Assembly: GCA_965223735.1 (NCBI GenBank)
Contig: OZ245010.1
Coordinates: forward strand, 744,001-808,000
DNA length: 64,000 bases
Reading direction: 5' to 3'
From: CAYFZO01 sp965223735
GTDB lineage: Bacteria; Pseudomonadota; Gammaproteobacteria; Poriferisulfidales; Oxydemutatoraceae
Both the position numbers and the translations under genes were made by a program. Shown here piece by piece: positions 29,289-38,671 of this stretch (its first letter is position 1; every line of letters starts with the position of its first letter). The notes beneath the pieces are model-generated. The model had not been told where the DNA came from, made no database searches, and saw only the letters and a list, made by a program, of their open reading frames with translations.

Positions 29289-30142
29289 GCACGTACCGCG
29301 CGTGCCACATCAAGCGCCTGCCGATGCGCCGCCACGTCGTGCACGCGGAAGATCGACACGCCCGCGAGAAAACCAAGCACCGTCGCCGCGCAACCACCAC
29401 CGACGCGCCCGGCGAGCGCCGCATCCCCGGTCCCGTCAACACCTGCAATAAACCGCTTGCGGCTCGCGCCGAGCAATACCGGACGCCCGATCGCCACAAT
29501 TTGCGAGAGGTTTGCGAGCAACGTCAGGTTGTGCTCGAGCGTCTTGCCGAAACCGATGCCCGGGTCGAGTACGATCCGCTCCTCACTGATACCCGACGCG
29601 CACGCCGCCTCCATGCGCTCACGCAAAAACCCGCCTACCTGCGACACGACGTCGTCGTAGCGCGGGGCGTCCTGCATCGTCGCAGGCTCCCCCTGGATAT
29701 GCATCAGGCACACCGGCACACCGCGCGCGGCGGCCAACTCGAACATCGCGGGGTCGTCGCGCCCGGCCGAGACGTCGTTGATCATACCTGCACCCGCGTC
29801 AAGCGCAGCCTCCGCGACTTCGGCGCGCGTCGTGTCAATGCTGATCAGGCGCCCGGGCAGCGCCGACGCGACCATCCCGACCACTTCAAGCACACGCTGC
29901 TTCTGCTCGTCAGCCGACACGCGCTGTGAACCGGGGCGTGTCGATTCGCCGCCGATATCAATGATGTCCGCCCCTTCGTCGGCCATCGCGACCGCCCGCT
30001 CCAGCGCTTTGCCGGTGTCGGCGTAGCAGCCACCGTCGGAGAAACTGTCGGGCGTCAAATTGAGAATCCCCATCAACGCCAGCCGGTCAAAGTCGTACCT
30101 CGCCATGGTCGCGCCACCCGTTTCCGTCGTCGTTTCATTCAT
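29276..30142 (-). CDS. folP: Dihydropteroate synthase
   Basis: Condenses p-aminobenzoate with hydroxymethyl-dihydropterin diphosphate in folate synthesis and is the sulfonamide target. The 288-residue protein has MGILNLTPDSFSDGG, IIDIGGESTRPGSQRV, GAGMINDVSAG and the GASRKRFI loop, all diagnostic. An ATG 12 codons downstream (30106) may be the true start. Its own start overlaps the end of the MBL gene by 4 bp. Confidence 0.95.
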   Translation of the reverse strand: MNETTTETGGATMARYDFDRLALMGILNLTPDSFSDGGCYADTGKALERAVAMADEGADIIDIGGESTRPGSQRVSADEQKQRVLEVVGMVASALPGRLISIDTTRAEVAEAALDAGAGMINDVSAGRDDPAMFELAAARGVPVCLMHIQGEPATMQDAPRYDDVVSQVGGFLRERMEAACASGISEERIVLDPGIGFGKTLEHNLTLLANLSQIVAIGRPVLLGASRKRFIAGVDGTGDAALAGRVGGGCAATVLGFLAGVSIFRVHDVAAHRQALDVARAVRAHAR

Positions 30143-31074
30143 CGCCGGGAATAACGGCGGATCTTCTCGCCCACGTCAAACGCCATCAGGTCACGCCCCA
30201 TCACGACGTCGGTCTGATGCCCGTGCGACGCCACCGCAAGCACCTCGTCGTCGTCCAGACCAAACACCACGATATGATTCAGCACGGCCAGCCGCGGCGC
30301 CGCTTCGGTCAGCACTCTGGCCAACTCATCAGGCTCGGTATGGTACGCAAGCACCTTCTCAAGCCGTCGATTGCGCGAACGTAAATGGCCGGAAGCGGCG
30401 GCGATCTCGTGGATCAGCAGATCGGCGCCGCGCGCGTGCCGCACCAGGTTCTCCGAGTAGCGCGTATCGCCCGAGATCACGACCGAGCGCCCGCCATAAT
30501 CAATGCGGTAACCCCACGCCGACTCAAACTCGCCGTGATTGACGCGGAACGCGGTGACCTTCAGGCCGTCGTGTCGATGTATGACGCCCGGCGAAAGCCG
30601 GTGCACTGTGTGGCGAATACCCTGCGGCGACAATTTCGTATAGGCAAGACGCGATCCGATGTCGGCCTCGTACGCGGCGCGAAGATGCCTGAGATGCGCA
30701 TCAATGCCCGCAGGTCCCCAGACTTCGAGCGGTACATCGCGCTGGAACACCCAGCCCGACATCAACAGATCCGGCAGGCCGACCAGATGGTCGTAATGCA
30801 GGTGCGTGATGAACACCCGGTTGACTTCAGGAAACGGCAGGCGCAGTTGGTGGATACGCTGTGCGACCCCCCGCCCTGCGTCGAACAGCAGCTTCTGACG
30901 CCCCGCCTCGACCAGCACCGCCGGGCCGAACCGTTCAATCTGCGGCGCCGGCGCACCGGTGCCGAGCAGGGTCACGACCAGCACCTCGGCGCGCAACGGC
31001 GTCGCCGCCAGCAGTGCCACCAACAGCCATACCGACCGCCGCAACCACCTCGAACACCCTCGCGGACGGTTCAT
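30139..31074 (-). CDS. Exported metallo-beta-lactamase-fold hydrolase (RNase Z/ElaC-like)
   Basis: A 311-residue MBL-fold enzyme with a signal peptide (RRSVWLLVALLAATPLRAE). Metal ligands are in ITHLHYDHLVGLPDLL (HxHxDH), SGDTRYSEN and the LIHE segment; the overall layout resembles RNase Z and arylsulfatase-like MBL hydrolases, and export argues against a tRNA-processing role. Substrate unknown. The first 63 codons are duplicated twice immediately upstream. Confidence 0.82.
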   Translation of the reverse strand: MNRPRGCSRWLRRSVWLLVALLAATPLRAEVLVVTLLGTGAPAPQIERFGPAVLVEAGRQKLLFDAGRGVAQRIHQLRLPFPEVNRVFITHLHYDHLVGLPDLLMSGWVFQRDVPLEVWGPAGIDAHLRHLRAAYEADIGSRLAYTKLSPQGIRHTVHRLSPGVIHRHDGLKVTAFRVNHGEFESAWGYRIDYGGRSVVISGDTRYSENLVRHARGADLLIHEIAAASGHLRSRNRRLEKVLAYHTEPDELARVLTEAAPRLAVLNHIVVFGLDDDEVLAVASHGHQTDVVMGRDLMAFDVGEKIRRYSRR

Positions 31075-31082
31075 CTTCTCAC

Positions 31083-31276
31083 CTTAGTTCCTGACGCCCC
31101 GCCTCGACCAGCACCGCTGGGCCGAACCGTTCGATCTGCGGCGCCGGCGCACCGGTGCCGGGCAGGGTCACGACCAGCACCTCGGCGCGCAACGGCGTCG
31201 CCGCCAGCAGTGCCGCCAACAGTCATACCGGCCGCCGCGCCGACCACCTCGAACACTCTCGCGGATGGTTCACCTT
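31083..31276 (-). pseudogene. Duplicated 5' fragment of the MBL gene, copy 2
   Basis: Repeats the first 60 or so codons of the MBL gene (signal peptide through FGPAVLVEAGRQ) about 199 bp upstream of the original. The start codon has become GTG and a TGG codon in the signal peptide has become TGA, so it cannot give the full fragment. It ends at the same ...CTTAGTTCCTGACG junction as copy 3. Confidence 0.85.
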
Positions 31277-31277
31277 C

Positions 31278-31460
31278 TCACCTTAGTTCCTGACGCCTCG
31301 CCTTGACCAGCACCGCCGGGCCGAACCGCTCGATCTGCGGCGCCGGCGCGCCGGTGCCGGGCAGGGTCACGACCAGCACCTCGGCACGCAACGGCGTCGC
31401 CGCCAGCAGCCACGCCGACCGCCGCGCCGGCCGCCCCGAACACCATCCCGGATGGTTCAT
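31278..31460 (-). pseudogene. Duplicated 5' fragment of the MBL gene, copy 3
   Basis: A 60-codon open frame (ATG at 31460, start 5 bp before the lepA stop region) that repeats the MBL N-terminus, including ATPLRAEVLVVTLPGTGAPAPQ and FGPAVLVKARRQ, then stops at ELR. A 12-bp deletion in the signal peptide separates it from the original. If translated it would yield a short exported peptide without the metal site. Confidence 0.82.
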
Positions 31461-33253
31461 CTTCTCACCTTCAGCGCCGCGAGAAACGCCTCCTGCGGCA
31501 CCTCGATCCTGCCGATCCGCTTCATCCGCTTCTTCCCCGCCTTCTGCTTCTCGAGCAACTTCTTCTTGCGCGTAACATCGCCGCCGTAGCATTTCGCGGT
31601 CACGTTCTTGCGCAATGCCTTGACTGTCGCACGCGCGATGACCCTCGAACCCAGCGCCGCCTGCACCGCGACATCAAACATCTGACGCGGAATCAGCTCG
31701 TGCATCTTCTCGACCAGCGCGTGTCCCAACGTCTGGACGTTCTGGCGATGCACGATCACCGACAAGGCATCCACGCGGTCGCCGTTGATCAACAGGTCGA
31801 GTTTTTCAAGCCGCGCCGGCCGGTAATCCGTCACCTGATAGTCAAATGACGCATAGCCCCGCGTCGCCGACTTCAGCCGGTCGAAGAAATCGAGCACGAT
31901 CTCGCCGAGCGGCATTTCAAACTCGACCGCCGCCTGTTTGCCCGCGTATTGCAGTTTTTTCTGAACGCCGCGCTTTTCAATGCACAAGCCGATCACGCCC
32001 CCGACGTATTCGGGCGGCGTCAGCACCGAGACTGTGACCATCGGCTCGAGTATCTCCCTGATCTCATTCGCCGATGGCAACTGCGCCGGGTTATGCACCT
32101 CCATCACGCCGCCGTTGCGGGAGACCACCTTGTACGTCACGGTCGGTGTGGTGACGACGATCTCGAGCGCGTATTCCCGTTCGAGACGCTCCTGCACGAT
32201 CTCCATGTGCAACATTCCGAGAAAGCCGCAGCGGAAACCGAAGCCCAGCGCAGCCGAGACCTCCGGCTCGTACGCCAGCGACGCATCGTTCAGGCTGAGC
32301 TTGTCGAGCGCATCACGCAGCAGCTTATGGTCGTCGGCGCGCATCGGGAAAATGCCTGCGAACACGCGCGGCTTGACCCGCTCGAACCCCGGCAGCGCCG
32401 CCTCCGCCGGACACGCCGCGTCGGTCAGCGTGTCGCCGACGCGCGCCGCGTGCAGATTCCTGATGCCGGCGATCACAAAGCCGACCTCGCCGGCCTTGAG
32501 GCGGTCGCGCTCGACACGCTCGGGCGTGAATACGCCGAGTGTTTCGATCTGATGCACTTCACCGGTCGCCATGAACAGCACCCGATCCCTTCTGTTCAGG
32601 CACCCGTCGATCACCCGCACCAAAGAGACGACACCGACGTAGCTGTTGAACCACGAGTCCATGATCAGCGCGCGCAGCGGCCGCGCGGGATCACCGTCGG
32701 GCGGCGGCACCAGCAACACGAGCTCGCGCAGCAATTGCGCGACCCCTTCGCCGGTCTTGGCGCTGACGGCGACCGCCGACGACCCGTCGATGCCGATGAT
32801 GTCCTCGATCTCGCGCTTGACGCGCTCGGGGTCGGCGGCCGCCAGGTCAATCTTGTTCAGCACCGGCAGCACTTCCAGCCCCTGCTCGATCGCGGTGTAG
32901 CAATTCGCGATGCTCTGCGCCTCAACACCCTGCGACGCATCGACCACCAGCAGCGCCCCCTCGCAGGCCGACAGCGAACGCGACACCTCGTAGCCGAAAT
33001 CAACGTGCCCGGGTGTGTCAATCAGGTTCAGCGCGTAAGTACGTCCGTCGTCGCCGCAATAGTCGAGCGCAACCGACTGCGCCTTGATCGTGATGCCGCG
33101 CTCGCGCTCAATGTCCATTGAATCGAGCACCTGCTCGGACATCTTGCGCTCACTCAAACCGCCGCAGATCTGGATGAACCGATCGGCGAGCGTTGATTTG
33201 CCGTGGTCAATGTGCGCGATGATGGAAAAATTGCGGATGCGGTCGAGCGTCAT
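31457..33253 (-). CDS. lepA: Elongation factor 4 (LepA)
   Basis: Ribosome-associated GTPase, 598 residues. G1 AHIDHGKSTLADRFI, G3 DTPGHVDFGYEVSRSLSACEGALLVVDASQGVEAQ and G4 NKIDLAAADP are intact. The LepA-specific C-terminal domain is complete (KCYGGDVTRKKKLLEKQKAGKKRMKRIGRIEVPQEAFLAAL). It lies 32 bp downstream of htrA. The usual partner lepB (signal peptidase) does not follow; the duplicated MBL fragments do. Confidence 0.97.
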   Translation of the reverse strand: MTLDRIRNFSIIAHIDHGKSTLADRFIQICGGLSERKMSEQVLDSMDIERERGITIKAQSVALDYCGDDGRTYALNLIDTPGHVDFGYEVSRSLSACEGALLVVDASQGVEAQSIANCYTAIEQGLEVLPVLNKIDLAAADPERVKREIEDIIGIDGSSAVAVSAKTGEGVAQLLRELVLLVPPPDGDPARPLRALIMDSWFNSYVGVVSLVRVIDGCLNRRDRVLFMATGEVHQIETLGVFTPERVERDRLKAGEVGFVIAGIRNLHAARVGDTLTDAACPAEAALPGFERVKPRVFAGIFPMRADDHKLLRDALDKLSLNDASLAYEPEVSAALGFGFRCGFLGMLHMEIVQERLEREYALEIVVTTPTVTYKVVSRNGGVMEVHNPAQLPSANEIREILEPMVTVSVLTPPEYVGGVIGLCIEKRGVQKKLQYAGKQAAVEFEMPLGEIVLDFFDRLKSATRGYASFDYQVTDYRPARLEKLDLLINGDRVDALSVIVHRQNVQTLGHALVEKMHELIPRQMFDVAVQAALGSRVIARATVKALRKNVTAKCYGGDVTRKKKLLEKQKAGKKRMKRIGRIEVPQEAFLAALKVRR

Positions 33254-33285
33254 GTTGCGTAACGGGAGAATTCGCCGCGCGGCGC

Positions 33286-34689
33286 CTATTCTTCGGCCGG
33301 AATCCTCATCGCCAGAAAACGTGTCCGCTTATCGCGCATCACCAGCAAAGTGATGAACTGATTGCGCGGCATCTTTGAAATCAACTTGCGAAACTCATCG
33401 ATGTCGTTGAAATGTTGATTGTCCATTGCCAGCAGCAGGTCGCCGCCGCGCACACCGGCGCTTTTGGCGGGGCCGAGCGTCACCTTCGTCACCCTGACGG
33501 CGCCGTCCTTGAGACCGATCCGCTCGCGTTCGCCGTGCTTGAGGTCAACGAGCGCCAGTCCCAGCACCGTGCGCTCCAGCCCACGGTGCCCGGCCGGCCC
33601 CGCGTCGTCTGGCAACCTGCCGACCGTCACCTTGACCTCGGTGATGTCGCCATCCCTGAGCAGTTTGACCTTGACCTGTTTGCCGATCCTGGTCTGCCCG
33701 ACCATCGGCGGCAGACTGCCGGCGCTTTCAACTTCGCGCCCGTCAAACTCGAGGATCACATCGCCAACCTGAATGCCGCTTTCCTGCGCCGGGCTGTCCT
33801 CCATGACACCCGAAATCAACGCGCCTTGCGGCTTGTCCATCCCGAACGATTCGGATAACTCGCGCGTGACTTCCTGAATATAGACCCCGAACCAGCCGCG
33901 CACCACTTCGCCCTGTTCCTGCAACTGGCGCACAACGTGCATCGCCACCTCGATCGGGATCGCAAAAGACACCCCCATGAAACCACCGGTGTGGCTGTAT
34001 ATCTGCGAGTTGATGCCGACGACCTCGCCGTCGAGGTTGAACAGCGGACCGCCCGAGTTGCCCGGGTTCACCGCAACGTCGGTCTGGATGAACGGCACGT
34101 AGTTCTCGGACGGCAGGCTGCGCCCCAGCGCGCTGACGATGCCTGCGGTGACCGAATATTCAAAACCGAACGGCGAACCGATCGCGACCACCCACTGCCC
34201 CGGCTTCAAGCCCTCGGAAGAGCCAAGCTTGGCGACCGGCAGATCTTTCGCCTGCACCTTGAGCAACGCCGTGTCGGTCTGCACGTCGGTGCCGATCACT
34301 TCGGCCGCGAGTTCGCGGCGGTCGTTGAGCCTGACGATGATCTCCTCGGCGTCTTTGACAACATGGTAATTGGTGATCACGAACCCGTCGCGCGAGATGA
34401 CAAAACCCGAGCCGAGCGAGCGCGGATCGTACGGCACCTCCGGCGGCGTGCCGTGCCTGCCGAAAAAGTCCTCAAAGAACTCGAACCAAGGGCTGTCTTC
34501 GGGAATCGGAAACGGCGGCTTCGCGTTGTGTTCACCGACGGGCGAACGCTGGCGCGTGGTGCTGACGTTCACGACGGCGGCCGCCGACGCCTCGACCAAT
34601 TCCGAAAAGTCCGGCAACCCCGACACCGCCGCGTCAGCGGCAGTCAGCGTAAAGCACAGAACAAACGGCAAAGCGCGAAATCTGATCAC
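33286..34689 (-). CDS. Periplasmic serine protease/chaperone, HtrA (DegP/MucD) family
   Basis: Envelope quality-control protease, 467 residues from a GTG start with a good AGGGG ribosome site. Signal peptide residues 1-20. Catalytic triad His109 (TNYHVV), Asp139 (VQTDTALLKV) and Ser212 (NPGNSGGPLFN) are intact, followed by two PDZ domains (about 255-345 and 370-460). A -10-like TATAAT lies at 34752-34747. In many gammaproteobacteria this gene belongs to the rpoE-rseABC-mucD-lepA cluster; here no rpoE or rse genes precede it. Confidence 0.93.
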   Translation of the reverse strand: MIRFRALPFVLCFTLTAADAAVSGLPDFSELVEASAAAVVNVSTTRQRSPVGEHNAKPPFPIPEDSPWFEFFEDFFGRHGTPPEVPYDPRSLGSGFVISRDGFVITNYHVVKDAEEIIVRLNDRRELAAEVIGTDVQTDTALLKVQAKDLPVAKLGSSEGLKPGQWVVAIGSPFGFEYSVTAGIVSALGRSLPSENYVPFIQTDVAVNPGNSGGPLFNLDGEVVGINSQIYSHTGGFMGVSFAIPIEVAMHVVRQLQEQGEVVRGWFGVYIQEVTRELSESFGMDKPQGALISGVMEDSPAQESGIQVGDVILEFDGREVESAGSLPPMVGQTRIGKQVKVKLLRDGDITEVKVTVGRLPDDAGPAGHRGLERTVLGLALVDLKHGERERIGLKDGAVRVTKVTLGPAKSAGVRGGDLLLAMDNQHFNDIDEFRKLISKMPRNQFITLLVMRDKRTRFLAMRIPAEE

Positions 34690-34965
34690 CGAGTTCCCCT
34701 CCCTGATGCAACGATCTTGTGCGGCGGCCTTAATGAATTAACGGAGATTATATAGTGTTGTGACCTTGCAAGGCGGACTGCCCATGCCGGGCAGCAGGTT
34801 TATTCGGCCCCGAAGTTCATCAGGCCATGAGCGGATGTCGGCACCTCGCTCATTCGGAAATGCGCGCGCGGGTCTTGTGTCCGCCCGCACATCATGCCCG
34901 CCCGGACGACAGACCGGACGGTTCACAGAACCAAGGCGCCGACGCCGACGCGATACAATCTCGTC

Positions 34966-36600
34966 ATGCCATCCGCCTCGACACAACCACCCCGCACCGG
35001 CACCGACGACCGCGCCCGCGACTGCGACATTCTGATCATCGGCGGCGGCGCCGCCGGCCTGAGCCTCGCCCTGCGCCTGCCCGAGACCCTGTCGGTGCGC
35101 CTGCTGGCCAAAGGCGATCTGTCGCAAAGCAGCACCTATTACGCGCAGGGCGGCATCTCGGCCGTACTCAGCGACAGCGATTCGCTGCAAGCGCATATCA
35201 AAGACACGATGAACGTCGGCGCCGGCCTGTGCTCGCCGGAAGTGGTGCGGAAAGTGGTCGCGGAAGGCCCGCAGATGATCCGCTGGCTGCAAGAGATGGG
35301 CGTGCACTTCACGTCCGAGCCAGACGACGAGAACCTGCTGCACCTGACCCGCGAGGGCGGACACAGTCACCGCCGGGTCGTGCACAGCAAAGACAGCACC
35401 GGCAAGGCGATTCAGGATTCACTGTTTGAAAAAGTCCGCGCGCGGGACAACATTGAAGTCGTCGCCAACGCGATCGCGGTGGATCTGATCACCGACCGCG
35501 ACACCTGCCTCGGCGCCTACGTCCTGCATCCGCAGAACGCGCCTGAGACAGCGACACGCCGGGGCCGGGTGCTAACCTACACCGCCGGCGCGACGGTGCT
35601 TGCGACCGGCGGCGCGGGCAAAGTCTATCTGTACACCAGCAACCCCGACAGCGCCTCCGGCGACGGCATCACCATGGCGTGGCGCGCCGGCTGCCGCGTC
35701 GCCAACATGGAATTCATACAGTTTCACCCGACCTGCTTGTACCACCCGCACGCGAAGTCGTTCCTGCTGAGCGAAGCGCTGCGCGGCGAGGGCGCCGGAC
35801 TGCAACTGCCCAACGGCGACCAATTCATGCACCGCTTTGATCCCCGCGGCGCACTCGCACCGCGCGACATCGTGGCGCGCGCGATCGACCACGAGATGAA
35901 ACGCCTCGGCATCGACTGCGTGTACCTCGACATCTCGCATAAACCGGCCGACCTGATCACCTCGCAATTCCCGTCGATCCATCAGCGCTGCCTTACGTTC
36001 GGCTATGACATCACCAAGCAGCCGGTGCCGGTGGTGCCTGCCGTGCATTATCTCTGCGGCGGCATCGTCACCGACCTCGCGGGGCGCACCGACCTCAACG
36101 GACTGTACGCGATCGGGGAGACCGCCTGCACCGGCCTGCACGGCGCGAACCGCATGGCGAGCAATTCGCTGCTCGAGTGCATCGCGCTGGCGAAGTTTGC
36201 CGCGGCAAACATTGCGGCGACCGCGACGGCGCGCACGCCGCCCGACGTGCCGAACTGGGATGAAAGCCGCGTCACCGAATCCGACGAAGAGGTCGTGATC
36301 TCTCACAGCTGGGAGGAACTGCGCCGCGTGATGTGGGACTACGTCGGCATCGTGCGCACCGAAAAGCGCCTGCGGCGGGCGCAACGGCGGATTGAACTGC
36401 TGCTATCCGAGGTCGATGAGCATTACCAGCGGTTCCGCATCAACAGCGACTTCATCGAGCTGCGCAACCTGATCACCGCCGCGAACCTGATCGTCAACTC
36501 GGCGCTGATGCGACGCGAAAGCCGGGGGCTGCATTACATGCAGGACTACCCTGAGACTGACCCGGCGCTGGATGGGAAGGATACGGTGCTGAGGCGGTGA
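34966..36600 (+). CDS. nadB: L-aspartate oxidase
   Basis: FAD enzyme of NAD biosynthesis that oxidises aspartate to iminoaspartate; 544 residues from the ATG at 34966. The FAD-binding motif DILIIGGGAAGLSLALRLP, the active-site region ARGGHSHRRVVHSKDSTGKAI-like sequence, and GLHGANRMASNSLLECIALAKFAA are diagnostic of NadB. The upstream in-frame start at 34894 is less likely. No ribosome site precedes the ATG; instead a -10-like TACAAT lies 7 nt before it, so the mRNA may be leaderless. Divergent from htrA. Confidence 0.94.
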   Translation: MPSASTQPPRTGTDDRARDCDILIIGGGAAGLSLALRLPETLSVRLLAKGDLSQSSTYYAQGGISAVLSDSDSLQAHIKDTMNVGAGLCSPEVVRKVVAEGPQMIRWLQEMGVHFTSEPDDENLLHLTREGGHSHRRVVHSKDSTGKAIQDSLFEKVRARDNIEVVANAIAVDLITDRDTCLGAYVLHPQNAPETATRRGRVLTYTAGATVLATGGAGKVYLYTSNPDSASGDGITMAWRAGCRVANMEFIQFHPTCLYHPHAKSFLLSEALRGEGAGLQLPNGDQFMHRFDPRGALAPRDIVARAIDHEMKRLGIDCVYLDISHKPADLITSQFPSIHQRCLTFGYDITKQPVPVVPAVHYLCGGIVTDLAGRTDLNGLYAIGETACTGLHGANRMASNSLLECIALAKFAAANIAATATARTPPDVPNWDESRVTESDEEVVISHSWEELRRVMWDYVGIVRTEKRLRRAQRRIELLLSEVDEHYQRFRINSDFIELRNLITAANLIVNSALMRRESRGLHYMQDYPETDPALDGKDTVLRR

Positions 36601-36737
36601 GGGGGAGGCGGTGCCGATAGTGGTTTAAAGAGGTGAAGCGCTTTTGGCAAGCAGGTTGTAACTGCCGGAACTTCATCGGCGAAATAAGGTCTCTGTGTTT
36701 TGGCAGTTGAAATTCCTGGCCGGTGCTGGGTTTTCCT

Positions 36738-38177
36738 TTACCCAAAAGCCTTGTTATATTCTTCAATCCACGAGTTGGCTTCATCCTCAGTGTACGATCC
36801 CTCACGCGCACCTTCAGGCAATTCATGACTCACTTCTTGATCTACGTGCTTTTTCAACCTTTGCTCTAAATCTTGAACAGATGTTTCGTTGCAATAAGGT
36901 CTCACGTTACTGACAATATCCACTATCTCCTTGTTGTTCAAACCTCCAACAAAAGCAACGGTCGAAAAATCTGAATCTTTCCCTATACGGCTGTTGATTC
37001 TGCCTTCAAATGAAGAAAATATCCCCCCTTCACAAGAAACGCCTTGGAATTTGGCACCCGTAAGATCCGCCCCCTGAAATTGGGCACCCATAAGATCCGC
37101 CCCCTGAAATTGGGCATGCCGAAGTGTTGCTCCCTGAAGTTGGGCACCCATAAGACACACCCCCTGAAGATGGGCACCCATAAGATACACCCCCTGAAAT
37201 TGGGCACCCATAAGATCCGCCCCCTGAAATTGGGCATCCACAAGCTCCGTCCCCCAAAATTGGACACGCTGAAGCTTCGCCCCCTGAAATTTGGCACTCT
37301 TAAGAAACGCATCCTGAAATTGGGCCTCCCAAAGGTTTGCCCCCTGAAATCGAGCATTCCAAAGAGCCGCCCTCTGAAATTGAGCATTCCAAAGTGTTGC
37401 CCTCTGAAGTTGGACACCCCAAAGACACGTCTCCTGAAATTGAGCACCCCAAAGGTTTGCCCCTTGAAATTGGGTATCCAGAAGTTTCGCTCCCTGAAAT
37501 TGAGCACCTCTAAGATACGCTCCCTGAAATTGTGCGTGCTGAAAATCAGCACTCTGAAATCGAGCATTAAATAATTCGGCACCACAAAAATAGCCCTTCG
37601 ATAAATCTGGTTTCAGCCCCTTCCAGAATGCATCCAATTCCGTCCCAGATCGTATTGTTGTCGTGAACAGCATTTTCAGTAGCGATTGGATCTCAGTAGA
37701 GGAAGCACTCTTGAATTCGTCTTGATACTCTTTCTTGCCAGTAGTCTCACGAATGTGTGCGCAAAGGATTTCTGCAATAGACGCGCGCAGTTCTTCGGCT
37801 TGCAAAGCCAGATGAAACAAAGCATGGGCACCTCCCTGACGCACGGAGGCTTGGTCGTGTCCAAGGTGTCCCACTGCATCACGAAAGCGTTCCTGACGAT
37901 GACCAGTCTCTGTGGCATCGACAGTTCGATTCATTGCATCAGCTCTTCGGAAAGCAGCCAGAATCGCCAATACAGCAAATGCACCTGCGACAGCCAGTCC
38001 CAGTAGCCGAATAACCTCTCCTTTATCTTCAGTTCCTAAGAAATGACATATTTTTTCAATACCTCTGCAATCTATAGGTATAAATATTATCGCCAGAAAC
38101 AGGAACGAGACAAAGGATAGCGCAACTATCCATCCCACATTTAACAGCTTGTCATCTTTAATATTCACTACTGTCAT
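36738..38177 (-). CDS. Membrane-anchored pentapeptide-repeat protein
   Basis: A 479-residue protein with two N-terminal membrane helices (about residues 14-34 and 58-78), a charged linker containing HRQERFRDAVGHLGHDQASVRQGGAHALFHLA, and then some 40 pentapeptide repeats from about residue 195 to 395, mostly as the decapeptide AQFQGA-x-L-x-x. At the DNA level this is a 30-bp tandem repeat, so other frames on both strands are open too. The same layout is known in proteins near defence genes, but no function is established for it. Base composition is more AT-rich than the core. It overlaps the upstream 64-codon gene by 4 bp. Confidence 0.85.
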   Translation of the reverse strand: MTVVNIKDDKLLNVGWIVALSFVSFLFLAIIFIPIDCRGIEKICHFLGTEDKGEVIRLLGLAVAGAFAVLAILAAFRRADAMNRTVDATETGHRQERFRDAVGHLGHDQASVRQGGAHALFHLALQAEELRASIAEILCAHIRETTGKKEYQDEFKSASSTEIQSLLKMLFTTTIRSGTELDAFWKGLKPDLSKGYFCGAELFNARFQSADFQHAQFQGAYLRGAQFQGAKLLDTQFQGANLWGAQFQETCLWGVQLQRATLWNAQFQRAALWNARFQGANLWEAQFQDAFLKSAKFQGAKLQRVQFWGTELVDAQFQGADLMGAQFQGVYLMGAHLQGVCLMGAQLQGATLRHAQFQGADLMGAQFQGADLTGAKFQGVSCEGGIFSSFEGRINSRIGKDSDFSTVAFVGGLNNKEIVDIVSNVRPYCNETSVQDLEQRLKKHVDQEVSHELPEGAREGSYTEDEANSWIEEYNKAFG

Positions 38178-38368
38178 TTTCTACAATGCTTCACCAGTTG
38201 CGCAAAGTTTGAGGAGGTATATCTTTCATAGTCTTCCTGCTTTACATAAAGCGCTGTATATTTCACCTTGTTCTGCCTGGAATTATTATCTTCGCACCAT
38301 TGATACAGCCTTTTAATCTTTTCTTTGTCGTCTAAATCCCCACAGCCTTTAGATCTCCAAATTCCCAT
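38174..38368 (-). CDS. Small hypothetical protein
   Basis: 64 residues, charged, no membrane helix or signal peptide; contains WCEDNNSRQNKVKYTALYVKQEDYERY. I do not recognise it. It starts 3 bp after the WYL-like gene ends and overlaps the pentapeptide gene by 4 bp (ATGA), so the three genes form one translationally coupled unit. Confidence 0.6.
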   Translation of the reverse strand: MGIWRSKGCGDLDDKEKIKRLYQWCEDNNSRQNKVKYTALYVKQEDYERYTSSNFAQLVKHCRK

Positions 38369-38371
38369 AAC

Positions 38372-38671
38372 TCACAACTCGCAAACTGCTGATGACATAA
38401 TTTTGTTTGGAACACGTTTATAGCCGATCCGCTCACCAGGAAATAACTCATCAAGAATCACAACGCATGACATCCTGCTAACAAGATAAAACCGCCACCG
38501 GTTTAGTGTATCCATTGACCTAGAGTACCCCCCGACCCAATAAGCACTCAAGATCAAAAGGCCACGCGGGTGTTTGCCCAGCTGATGCGGTTCCACCACC
38601 CTTGTTGCTCCCTCGTAGGTAAATTCTATTAAACGCCGATTTCTGATCGCCCGGCATATTAAATCCTGCAT
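38372..38671 (-). CDS. Small WYL-like domain protein
   Basis: 99 residues from the ATG at 38671, which has GGAGA 6 nt upstream (an ATG at 38689 is less well placed). The sequence AIRNRRLIEFTYEGATRVVEPHQLGKHPRGLLILSAYWVGG and RWRFYLVSRMSCVVILDELFPGERIGYKR resembles a stand-alone WYL domain, the ligand-sensing module found in regulators of defence systems. There is no DNA-binding domain, so it may sense rather than regulate directly. First gene of the three-gene unit. Confidence 0.6.
   Translation of the reverse strand: MQDLICRAIRNRRLIEFTYEGATRVVEPHQLGKHPRGLLILSAYWVGGYSRSMDTLNRWRFYLVSRMSCVVILDELFPGERIGYKRVPNKIMSSAVCEL

Noticed and set aside
37040..37575. Possible CRISPR or plus-strand repeat protein
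   Set aside because: The 30-bp periodicity is explained by pentapeptide codons on the minus strand; no variable spacers. The plus-strand frame reads only Lys/Leu/Pro repeats.
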